Below are positions 42,643 through 61,839 of a DNA stretch of 64,000 nucleotides, piece by piece. The notes beneath the pieces were generated by a model that made no database searches, had not been told where the DNA came from, and saw nothing but the letters and a program-made list of their open reading frames with translations. The stretch is from Antedon mediterranea (Eukaryota; Echinodermata; Crinoidea; Comatulida; Antedonidae). The DNA lies in the NCBI RefSeq assembly GCF_964355755.1, contig NC_092671.1, positions 24,862,070 through 24,926,069 on the forward strand, in the 5' to 3' direction. The translations under genes were made by a program, and so were the position numbers. Each line of letters opens with the position of its first letter. Within the stretch, counting starts at the first letter, position 1.

Positions 42643-42675
42643 CATGGAGGTATACCATATTTTTATACCTCCATG
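42643..42675. repeat. Perfect 12-bp hairpin
   Basis: The arms CATGGAGGTATA and TATACCTCCATG flank a nine-base loop. It has no T-run after it on either strand, so it is not an obvious terminator; it may be a minimal MITE remnant. Confidence 0.55.
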
Positions 42676-43015
42676 GCCGGCCTACTATAAACTACCGTAG
42701 TATAATTTTAGTAATAATTGTCTCTGTCTCTGAAAATTGCATATCTTATAGCGCCCTCAAACAAAAGAATTTTGAGGCACCAAAATACAAAAAAATGTCG
42801 ACTGCTTTTGTTAAGGTTTGTTTTATTATAACCATCGTAAATACAGTACACTATATTTGCATGTAGACAAGTATACGATGATTTAGAATAATTAATGTTG
42901 TTATTTTAGCTATATCAACCGTTGAGCTGGACTATTAATACTAAAAATTTAATATCTAGGCCTAGCCTAGTCTAGGCTAGCTAGGCCTACTAACTCTAGC
43001 TAGGCCTAGCTAGCC

Positions 43016-43813
43016 GGGTGCAGGTCAAGTCGGCCCCAAACAGTCTCGGCCCCACGTCAAGTCGGCCCCACGTCAAGTCGGCCCCAAGTCAACTCGGCCT
43101 CAAGTCAACTCGGCCTCACGTCAACTCGGCCAAAAACTAATCGGTCAACTCGGCCACAATAAAGTATGGAACGCAAAAAGTGCTTTATAATATTATTACG
43201 ATTCTTACTATCCACGTTTTAAAAAAAATGAAGAAATAAAAAATATAATATATAAAAAAATGAACTCATTGCCGATATATGAATAGAAGTACCCGCGTGT
43301 TACAAAAAACACGTGCAGGTACCGTATTTTAGGAAATCGAAGACGGAGGCCTACGTTCCACCATTTGGCCATAGAAAAAATGATCGTACATCGTTTTTGT
43401 GCATGATTTGCGTTTTAAAAAAAGGGGAATCCCCCGGTCAGCGAAAACATGTAGCAGTTGTAGATATCGAAAAAGCTGGCAAACGCGCAGGGAGGCTCAG
43501 CTACGAAATTTTATTAAACGTAAATAAAGGAAAGTTGGTGAAATCATTCCTATTTTTTTTGCTAAATATATTATTGTCTAAATAATAATATTCATTAAAA
43601 GTCAGAATTATTCATAGTTAAAAAATTGTGAAGAAATATTATTTTATCAATCCCCATCATTTGCACTTTTTGCGTTCCATACTTTAACGGGGCCGAGTTG
43701 ACCGATTATTTTTTGGCCGAGTTGACGTGAGGCCGACTTGACTTGGGGCCGACTTGACTTGGGGCCGACTTGACTTTGGCCGAGACGGTTTAGGGCCGAC
43801 TTGGATCGAAACC
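43016..43813. mobile_element. Transposon with 15-bp-array ends (copy 2)
   Basis: It starts GGGTGCAGGTCAAGTCGGCC and ends TTGGATCGAAACC, the same tips as 13741-15789. The left array has about eight units and the right array about seven. Inner flanks share TATGGAACGCAAAAAGTGCT and its inverted partner. The interior differs from copy 1 and holds a 90-codon ORF (43313-43585, plus). The flanks show no clean 8-bp duplication, so this copy is older or rearranged. It sits inside a cluster of TAGGCCTAG motifs. Confidence 0.85.
43313..43585 (+). CDS. 90-codon ORF inside array-ended transposon, unknown
   Basis: I do not recognise this product. It is basic (many Lys/Arg), includes 'VPPFGHRKNDRTSFLCMICV' and ends in a hydrophobic run 'LFFLLNILLSK'. 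It occupies most of the space between the two terminal arrays of the 798-bp element, so it may be a captured host fragment or a remnant of the autonomous parent. There is no splice or promoter evidence, and chance is a real alternative in this A/T-rich context. Confidence 0.25.
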   Translation: MQVPYFRKSKTEAYVPPFGHRKNDRTSFLCMICVLKKGESPGQRKHVAVVDIEKAGKRAGRLSYEILLNVNKGKLVKSFLFFLLNILLSK

Positions 43814-44043
43814 GCAGCCTCTACTTACTAGACTCTAGTCTAGGCTAGGCCTAGCTAGAGACTAGAGGAGGCCCTGCTGGCCTAGCTAGCTAGAGGCTTG
43901 CATATAGACCTAGGTCAGGCCTAGGCCTACTAGGCTATAAAATGAAAGACTTCATATTCAAAATAACACCGTTATTTTTTATTTAGATAAATAAACATGC
44001 CAATCCACAAAAACGCTAGTGCGGCCGATACATGACGGTACCG

Positions 44044-44235
44044 TTTATTGCGGCCCCAGTTTGGGAATCCAATATTACAAAGCAACAGAGAGTGTCAGCA
44101 ATTAGAACAAATCCAGAGAAAGGCCTTTAAAAGTATTTTCCTACAGGCCACTTATTTAGAGGCCATCATCTTCATTGGATTAACTACCTTAGAAGATTGG
44201 CGTGTTTCACTGTACAAGGATTTACTCGCTGTCAT
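44044..44235 (+). pseudogene. LINE reverse-transcriptase C-terminal fragment
   Basis: The frame reads 'ILQSNRECQQLEQIQRKAFK' then 'YLEAIIFIGLTTLEDWRVSL'. These match the end of non-LTR retrotransposon ORF2 proteins of the Jockey/CR1 type ('APVWNP...LEQIQRRAL...GL..L..RR'). Just upstream 'AAPVWE' is one frame off. Only the last ~65 residues remain, so this is a dead 5'-truncated copy. Confidence 0.75.
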
Positions 44236-44679
44236 CATTGTCATCCATATTGAATCAGTTGTCGCCGCAGGCAGGGTTTATGATAAAAATTGTTAATAAG
44301 TACAGTACATGCTAACATATTTAATGTTATTATGATGTACGTTTTATACATTTTTAATGTAAAAAACTGTCGAAATACTGATTTGTTTTATTCCGAAACT
44401 GAAGACCGCCCTCTGTGAAATGCCTAAGTGTTGTTCAGAAGCTGATGATTGACGCATTTGAGAATGAATTTAGTTTAATAGTTTTTTTTAAACTGATTTT
44501 AACTTTTTTCTGGAAGGAAAAATATATTATGAGTTAAATTTACCACTAGCGTGTGTTACTCTTACTGTAGTAACATTAATATCATGTTTTATCATGTAAA
44601 AACCTACCAGGCGGGCGTATAGTAGATTAGTATGAACGCATTCATAACCTTATAGATTTTGTTCCTGGTTTTTTCTCAG

Positions 44680-54533
<9,854 letters not shown>

Positions 54534-54859
54534 GTACAGTTATAATTATATGATCATTGGTAATCATTCATTTACAAATATCAAAATACAGTAGTTACAA
54601 AATAATAAAATAAAACTACTGTAGTGTAACAATCATTAAACAGAATTGTACAGATTTAGCACAATGCTCACATCATATTATTTTTTATACAGTAATTTCG
54701 TATTTTAATATTTGTGTATGAAAAGTGTGCATGCATAAAAAACAAACAAAGATCACAAGATTGTCTACACAAAGACAAAGTATTATAACAAGTCTTTGTG
54801 AGTGGAGTTGTTCTGTCATTAGAACAAAATCATGGCATCTGACAGGAATTGAACCCAGG

Positions 54860-54971
54860 GCCCTGGGATTGGTAGCTGTTGATGTATGGTGGAACAACTT
54901 GATTGTAGTGTACAGGCCCTGGGATTGGTAGCTGTTGATGTATGGTGGAACAACTTGATTGTAGTGTACAG
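54860..54971. repeat. 56-bp tandem duplication beside a tRNA-like B box
   Basis: Two head-to-tail copies start GGCCCTGGGATTGGTAGCTG. Just left, the minus strand has GGTTCAATTCCTG, a B-box-like motif, so this may be the edge of an old SINE. Confidence 0.75.
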
Positions 54972-55846
54972 GATAAGACCAGGTTTTTCCATGTTTGGTT
55001 TTTAATTGTTTTGAATGTTAATATTATTACAGTATCATACTAATTACTTGTGGTGACTGTTTTATAATTATATCCACAGGGTAAATTTTAAAAAAGTGTT
55101 TCAAAATTGACTCCACTTATGAATCATGACAAATGAAAATCAGTATGCCTTCATGCCATAATGGTGACTAAAGTTACTGGTAAAACCATTTTTAGGAATT
55201 TTGTTTATATTTTATTGTTGTTTTTAATGAAGAAACAAAAATACCATGCCAATGCCATCATACAGTATACAGTATACAAATTAGATCCCATGAGAGGGAG
55301 TGCCTTAGTATAAACCAGTTCTACCATAAACCAGAAAATCCATCTGACCAAAATAAGATCTTATAGATAACAATCGTGTGCGTCATATTTACTTGTTGGT
55401 AACAAGTCTAACTACTCTGTAATCATTTTCAGAGTTTACAAATTTAGATCAACCTACTGTACTGTATTAAAAAAAGTTACTATGGATAAATAATTTAAGT
55501 GTGAATAATAAATATTGTACTTGTATAAACATTAAAGCTATAATGCAAGCTAAAAAATGGAAATGTACAGAATGTAAATTGATGTTAGAGATGAGCAACT
55601 GTTTGTAGACAGACCTTGTATCCTGCTTATTAAAGGTGTATTACCTGCTTATGATGTGTGTAGGAGGACACCTTTGCATGTCAGCATTGTCCCTGCATCT
55701 CAACTATTCCAGGAAAATTGTTTTTTAATTACTATTTTCAAATAAAATGACAATATTTGTTGTTGTTTGTACAATTTAACCTTCACAAACAAGCAAATAA
55801 ATGTGAAAAAAAAAATTCTGACCTAAATAGGCCCTAACCTAGTTAA

Positions 55847-56475
55847 GAGAGCCAGTCACTAAAAATCAAACATTAGGTGGCAAGGGTCAAAATTTCGAAT
55901 TGGCTCATATTTTGCACATTGGTAGACCTTGATGTAAGTAAACCTGATGTGTAGATTGTTTGGTAAAATATCGCTTAGTTTTCGAGAAAATCGAAAAATA
56001 ACGATTTTCGGCCAATTTTGTTAATTTTTGGTGTATAATTTACATTAAGTTTAACAGCCTCTGGAAGCCAAACGTAGCAACCTAGCGTTTCAATATTTTA
56101 CACTTACGTTAACTAGCATCTTGACAATAATTTAGTAAAGTTTCAAAAAATTTGATGAAATTTTAAGATTTTGACTAATTAATTACTAATTAGCATAAAT
56201 AAAACTCTTAAAAGTAGGGTAAAAACAAACGGGTTTTTTTTCATGTGCGACGAATTTTTGTAAAATAAAAAAGTCATCAATCTAAAGTTTAGATACTAAT
56301 ATTTATGAATCAAGTAAAACAAATTTGGGGAAACTATTTTGCGCTCCGCGCCAGAGCCACAAAGTTGTAAGAAATTCAAAGATTTTATCTGTCGGCAAGA
56401 TCAATCAGATGTACCTATTGTTCTCTATTTAGCAATCTAAGTCGAATTAAGCCAAACTTTTATTACGAGAAACAA
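55847..56475 (+). repeat. Left long terminal inverted repeat of the TTAA element
   Basis: It pairs with 59327-59830. It contains an extra ~160 bases (about 56230-56345) absent from the right arm. Confidence 0.8.
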
Positions 56476-56898
56476 ACTTGAAAGATAAATTTTGAATTAA
56501 GTTGCAATTTAAACACAAACTAAAAATACGTTTCTGGTAAAATTTCAATTACTAACCAATATACGAAATTAAGCAATTAACTAAAAATCACTCGCTTATT
56601 CTTTGTCAAACCACATTATTATAAATAATTCCATCCTCTCATAGTTTATAGGATAAAACTGAAAAACAAATTTGTTTTAACTTGTTATCGTTTTCCTGTT
56701 TGTCGAACCTGGTCGAACTTACTCAACGAGAATGTTTCAAAACATTAACCACCGTAGACAAAACACTTTACTGCGTATATTCGATAGATAACGATCTTCA
56801 TTGACGTTGACAACGGAACAGATTTGTTATCCATTTTAGTTTATGTCTTACAATGTAAAGACGTGTTGAAAATAATTCTTATATATAATTATTGTGTG

Positions 56899-58031
56899 AT
56901 GGCTTTAAGTTCAAACAAAATGGAGATTTCATGTTCTTTTAAATCGGTTGTCGGCGGAGCTTGTGGATTCGATAGAAAAGACCGCAAACAGAGCACTGAA
57001 GTCCTACCTTTACAAGCATGCCAGAAGGAAATCGCTGCACACAGATACATGTTTAGGTTTACGGGCATCGATAGTGAGTGGTACTATTTGTGCAGCAGGG
57101 AAATGGAAATAAAAGGTGTGAGTCACATCAACAACATATAGTATGGAAGCAGGTCCATGAAGGTGTGGATGGCGTATGGTGTTGGTGCAGGACAAAATCT
57201 ACTTTTGAGTAAATTCTGTGTGCCTTCGAAGCTACCCAATTTAATTCATAACCAAGATACAACGTCTGATTAAAATAAATCAAGTATCATCTATTGCAGT
57301 AAAAGCAAGAATACAAGCCAAGACATCTCATGAAGAACAAGCTGATATAAATGGCGACGAACAAATAGAAAGAGAAGAAAGTCCTGGCACCCTCAGCAAA
57401 TTGTTCTTTTGTCGCGAACAAGGTTGCATTGGGTCATATCAGAGGTACTCTTCCCTAGAGAAACACTTAGATTATGAAAATCACAAGAACGCACTAGAAC
57501 ATGAAACACTTTATGACAGGGCAATGAAATTAATCAACACAACTAGAAGAGGGTACTTCTAAAAATCCAGAACCAACAAGAACCAACGATTTGCCACGGT
57601 TTGACATTGGCCCCAAACTGCAAATGGGCGTTAAAGTCCTCTGCAAAAAAAACCTGATTTTCTGTACCACAGAAAACCTACCTTATTGATGTTTTTGACG
57701 CTGGAGAGCAGACGGGACAGAAAGCTGATCCATGTGATGTCTCACGAGAGATGAGATCGGCCGATTCAAAAACGGAAAAGGAAAGAGAAATTCAACTTTT
57801 ATCGCAAACCGTACTGAACACAATAGGCTTGCAGCATCCAATAATGTTTGAAAGCATAATATTTGTGAACTGAAAGCTCAAGAAAAACTCTCCAGATTCT
57901 CTTTGCCAATGTTGCAAGAAATGTGTACTTCTCTTGAACTTGATACCACAGATATAACCATAAAGCGCAAGAAGCCATACATTGATTTGCTGGGAAAGAT
58001 GGTTTCCATGTGCAGTTGCTCGAGTGATTAA
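56899..58031 (+). pseudogene. Decayed gene of an uncharacterised C2H2 / SAP-like protein family
   Basis: ATG 56899 opens 'MALSSNKMEISCSFKSVVGG'. A likely donor (GTGTGAG, 57114) and acceptor (TTGCAG, 57299) join it in frame to a segment with a C2H2 finger (C-x4-C-x12-H-x5-H, 57410-57483). Sense then continues in other frames: 'LEEGTSKNPEPT', a segment with 'TYLIDVFDAGEQTGQKADPC' then 'DVSREMRSA', and a C-terminal 'FSLPMLQEMCTSLELDTTDI' with 'KRKKPYIDLL' and 'CSCSSD' before TAA. That makes frameshifts near 57535 and 57627, a TGA near 57655 and further breaks around 57850. From memory, the same domain order occurs in many unnamed, multicopy proteins of corals, lancelets and echinoderms. No function is known to me; the C-terminal part resembles a SAP DNA-binding helix pair. 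Confidence 0.7.
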
Positions 58032-58049
58032 GGTAGCAATGAAGGTTTT

Positions 58050-58410
58050 TTATTTATTTATTCGACTTCTCACTAACTCACTTAGTGAAGGATCTGGACC
58101 AACAGGTGGTAAACACCTCTAAAACGGCCCAGTCCCAATTTGCACAGTGGCTGTGTGTGACACTGACAGTGGCTGTGTTTGTGTGGACTAGTACACCGGG
58201 GTAATCCCCTACTCGTCTCGAAAGATGTACTAGGTTCTCTAAAGTGCGCATGAGCTATGTGTACACTGGACCTACGGTTTATAGTCCTTATCCGAGAAGA
58301 CTCGTTCTACCACCAGAACCATGGAGCGAGTGAGCCTCGAACCCTTGCCGATGTTATGTCTACTTAATTACGGTTCCACTGTCTTAACCGCTCGGCCACT
58401 CACTCACTCA
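58050..58410 (-). repeat. tRNA-headed SINE, nearly full length
   Basis: Read on the minus strand, the head has TGGCCGAGCGGTTAAG (A box of Leu/Ser-type tRNA) and GGTTCGAGGCTC (B box) at tRNA spacing. A body follows, shared with 33486-33612, and then an AATAAATAAATAAA tail. A possible short duplication, AACCTT/ACCTTA, flanks it. It inserted 20 bases past the stop codon of the decayed gene in the TTAA element. Confidence 0.82.
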
Positions 58411-59326
58411 TAAGGTAAAAAATAAGGTAAAACTATGTCTGTAAGAATTCTTTAAAATAACAATTTAATATGTGGGACGATTCTGTAAATTTTTAATAAA
58501 GCGAAGGGATGAAACAATGGTTTACAAGTTTACAAACAATTTATTGTTTAGGCTACGAATTATTAGGAAATTTCGCACGAGCACATGAACGTTATCGAAT
58601 GTCACCATTCTACTCATTTGCATAACAACAGAGTTCAGTGAACATTTGCGTTAACGTACTTGCTCGTTTTGATTTCGCGCTTCGACGGGAAGTGTAGAAC
58701 GCAACGCATGTGTAGCGCACGCAACATACGCCACACGTATTAAAACAAATCATGGGTTTATAGAGACTAAGCCTAGCCAGGCATGTTTAATCATGTTTTG
58801 GTTAACGTTTTCATTTACGCTATTTTTTAAAAATAAGGTTCTCGACGCACGTAACTAAAGTTTTTCGTAATGCTTGCGCACGCACAGCAAGTTGTTTACA
58901 AAGTGGGCGGAGCTTGGAAAATAGCGTTAACATGCTTGTGCGAATACTCCCTATATGAGAAGATAAGAACATTATGTTATATAGCCTGTTTTCCACTAGG
59001 CGAAATTATTCGCGCAAATCAAACATTTTCGCGTATACGCGCACGTCAAAGGGAACACTTTGTTGATAAAAATAAACTGCGCATGCGCGCGTATAGTGCA
59101 AAAAATAATAATATTATTATTATTATTATATTATAATAATAATAAGAATAAATTCACCTAGTGGAAAATATAACAGGTGATGAAGCTAAGCGAGTTATAA
59201 TATTGAGCTCAGATAGTAATTGCTTAATTTCATGGGTCAGTCGTTTAAATTTGACTAGAAATTTATTTTTAGATGTTTTTATATTAAAACGTAATTCCAA
59301 ATTATTCAGGACCTTTAAAGTTTGTT

Positions 59327-59830
59327 TCTCGTAGTAAAATTTACCTTAAATCTGTAAATAGAGAACAATAGGTACATCTGATTGATCTTGCCGACAGATA
59401 AAATCTTTGAATTTCTTACAACTTTGTGGCTCTGGCGTTTGTTTTTACCCTACTTTTTAAGAGTTTTATATATGCTAATTAGTAATTAATTAGTAAAAAT
59501 ATTAGAATTTCATTAAATTTTTTGAAACTTTACTAAATTATTGTCAAGATGCTAGTTAACGTAAGTGTAAAATATTAAAACGCTAGGTTGCAAAATTTGG
59601 CTTCCAGAGGCTCTTAAACTTAATGTAAATTATACACCAAAAATTAACAAAATTGGCCGAAAATCGTAATTTTTCGATTTTCTCGCAAACTAAGCGATAT
59701 TTTACCAAACAAACTACACATCAGGTTTACTTACATCAAGGTCTACCAATGTGCAAAATATGAGCCAATTCGAAATTTTGACCCTTGCCACTAAATTACG
59801 AATATGTCTGATTTTTGGTGACAAGCACTC
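59327..59830 (-). repeat. Right long terminal inverted repeat of the TTAA element
   Basis: It is the reverse complement of the left arm, lacking the ~160-base segment near 56230-56345. The divergence between the arms suggests an old insertion or recombination between copies. Confidence 0.8.
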
Positions 59831-61234
59831 TTAATAGCCAAAATAGAATTGGCATAAGTCACAAATTTTTATAAGCAATAAGTAAGTATAAAGTAATATA
59901 CAATTATTATTACTTGTGTGTTGTGTACGTATATAGTTCCAAGTCATAGTTTATTGAAGCAACTTGGACAATTCAACCCCAAAACATCAAGCTTAATTTA
60001 TCACAAATGTTTGGGTCTATTATTTAATTTTTTTTTTACATTTGTGGGCGTAGTGTTCTTTTTGGTTTTTACATTTGTGGTTGTTATCACATTTGTGGGC
60101 TATGATCATTTTCACTCTTTAAATTACATTTGTTGGTGATGAGTTTTCACATTTGTGGTTGTTTTCACATTTGTGGGCGTTTTCACAGTTAGCCCAATGT
60201 GTCCATCTCAGTGCCCCCCCCCCCCACCCTGTTTAGTGGTAGCTGTATGACATTAAATATTGGTGTGGTACTGTACCTCGTCCACAACTGCGTAATTCAG
60301 CCCATTAGGCTGCGAGTTTATTCCCACATATTTTTTAGCACGCAGCAGAAAATAAATTTACTTTACATATTAGGTATTGCTAAATAGATTTTACTGTTAT
60401 TACTGTGGGATTTAAACAATGAAATAAAAATCATATTATATTTTAGCAGTGAAAAATCACTTTACAATATATTTTAAAGGAGTTTAATCCTATTTAAACA
60501 TTTAGTGATTAAAATCCAATTCAAATTATAATGCCATTGCTATTTAAATTTAAACCACAAATCTATAATAAATTATTTTGAAATGTTTTTAATTTCATTT
60601 CAATTTAAGTGTAATTTATTTTCTGAATATTTGCATTAGAAGAATATTTATAGAAAAAACTATAAATTGATTATTAAATTATATTGGATGGAAAGCTACT
60701 GCATGTCTTACAGATAAACTTAACATAAAGTATATAGTTTTCTCTATTGAGAATAATTTTTAACTTTACTTTACAAATCAATAATATTCAAAATAATCAC
60801 TATATAAAAATAAAGAATGATAAATGAAAAATTAAACATATATTACTATTAGATGATTAATTTTCAAATTTATGTGAGTTACAATTACATATTTTAATAT
60901 TTTTAAACTACATAAAAAGTCAATTATATTTAATTATGAATTTCACTTTAACAAACATTGTTGCTACATAAAAAGAATCAATTTAACTTTAATTTGTTTG
61001 TATTTTTCTGACAAGATGTATCAAAATGAATGAATACATTATTTATAAATATAAAATAGGCCTCATTTGGAAGATGATATTGACATTAGCTTACTCTAAT
61101 TGGTGCACATTCAGAAGTTATTGTGAGTGTCTTTCATCATGTTCTATGAATACAAAGTTCATACAAAGAATATAAATCTTGATCTTTATCATGTTAAAAT
61201 CAGGATAATGTGAGTTCACTCAATGTATTTTTAA

Positions 61235-61839
61235 AGGCCAGGTGCAGGCAAAAAATGTCTATTGATCATACATTCCAATAATTATCGATTTTATAGTTTC
61301 CCCTATATTTCATAATTTTTGGGATTTTATTTGCGTTACACGAGCCTGTTGAAAATAAGCACTTTCTTATCAGTGGGGGGATAGTTCAAATTTCACAGTA
61401 AAATCTCTATTCTTTTGTACACAAATTTTGTAAATAGAGCTGAGAGTCATTTTAAAAAGCTATGAAAAATAAACAGTGTCACTGTGTGGTAAAAAATGTT
61501 AACAGATGACTAATAGGTAATATAAATTGAATTTTACATTTCTGGTATTTTTATTCAACTTCAGATTTTTATTTTCATGCTATAGCAAAAATTATCATCG
61601 CCGTATATCAACCATCTTTTTTCAGCTTCTAGGGAGTCATCAGACATGTTAACATTACGTTAAACTACTTAACTACTGAAAAAAAGTCTTCCTGGTTTAT
61701 ATGGTTGAATTTTGCCAAATTTTGTATTTGACCATATTAAGGGAAATTCATGTTTTTTCGTCTTGATTTCTGTTACAAATATTTGATTTATGTACAATAA
61801 ACCAGATATTATATTTTAAATTCATGCCGTACCTGAGCT
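61235..61839. mobile_element. Short TTAA-flanked MITE
   Basis: TTAA borders both ends (61231-61234 and 61840-61843). The tips AGGCCAGGTGCAGGC and (reverse complement of the right) AGCTCAGGTACGGCA match at 10 of 15 positions. The 605-bp interior has no ORF. Its tips differ from those of 55847-59830, so it is a different family with the same target preference. Confidence 0.55.

Larger units (their letters stand above)
40700..44670. other. Intergenic region upstream of ULK4
   Basis: No conserved gene is visible. It holds a tRNA-like SINE head (41545-41600), a perfect 12-bp hairpin (42643-42675), runs of TAGGCCTAG-type short palindromes (42955-43015 and 43840-43935), the second 15-bp-array transposon (43016-43813) and a LINE fragment (44044-44235). 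The 5' non-coding exon and promoter of ULK4 should also lie here but cannot be placed. Confidence 0.6.
55847..59830. mobile_element. TTAA-flanked DNA transposon with ~0.6-kb inverted repeats
   Basis: TTAA stands directly outside both ends (55843-55846 and 59831-59834). The tips GAGAGCCAGTCACTAAAAAT and (reverse complement of the right) GAGTGCTTGTCACCAAAAAT match at most positions. The inverted pairing continues for roughly 600 bp (55847-56475 with 59327-59830), with an indel and clear divergence. TTAA duplication is typical of Kolobok and piggyBac; long TIRs favour Kolobok-like. No transposase DDE core was recognised. The only coding remnant is the C2H2/SAP-like gene at 56899-58031, and a SINE lies at 58050-58410. 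Confidence 0.82.

Noticed and set aside
60035-60190. Repeated TTTTCACATTTGTGG motif
   Set aside because: It is an irregular short repeat with variable spacing and no spacer structure, not a CRISPR array and not clearly a minisatellite.
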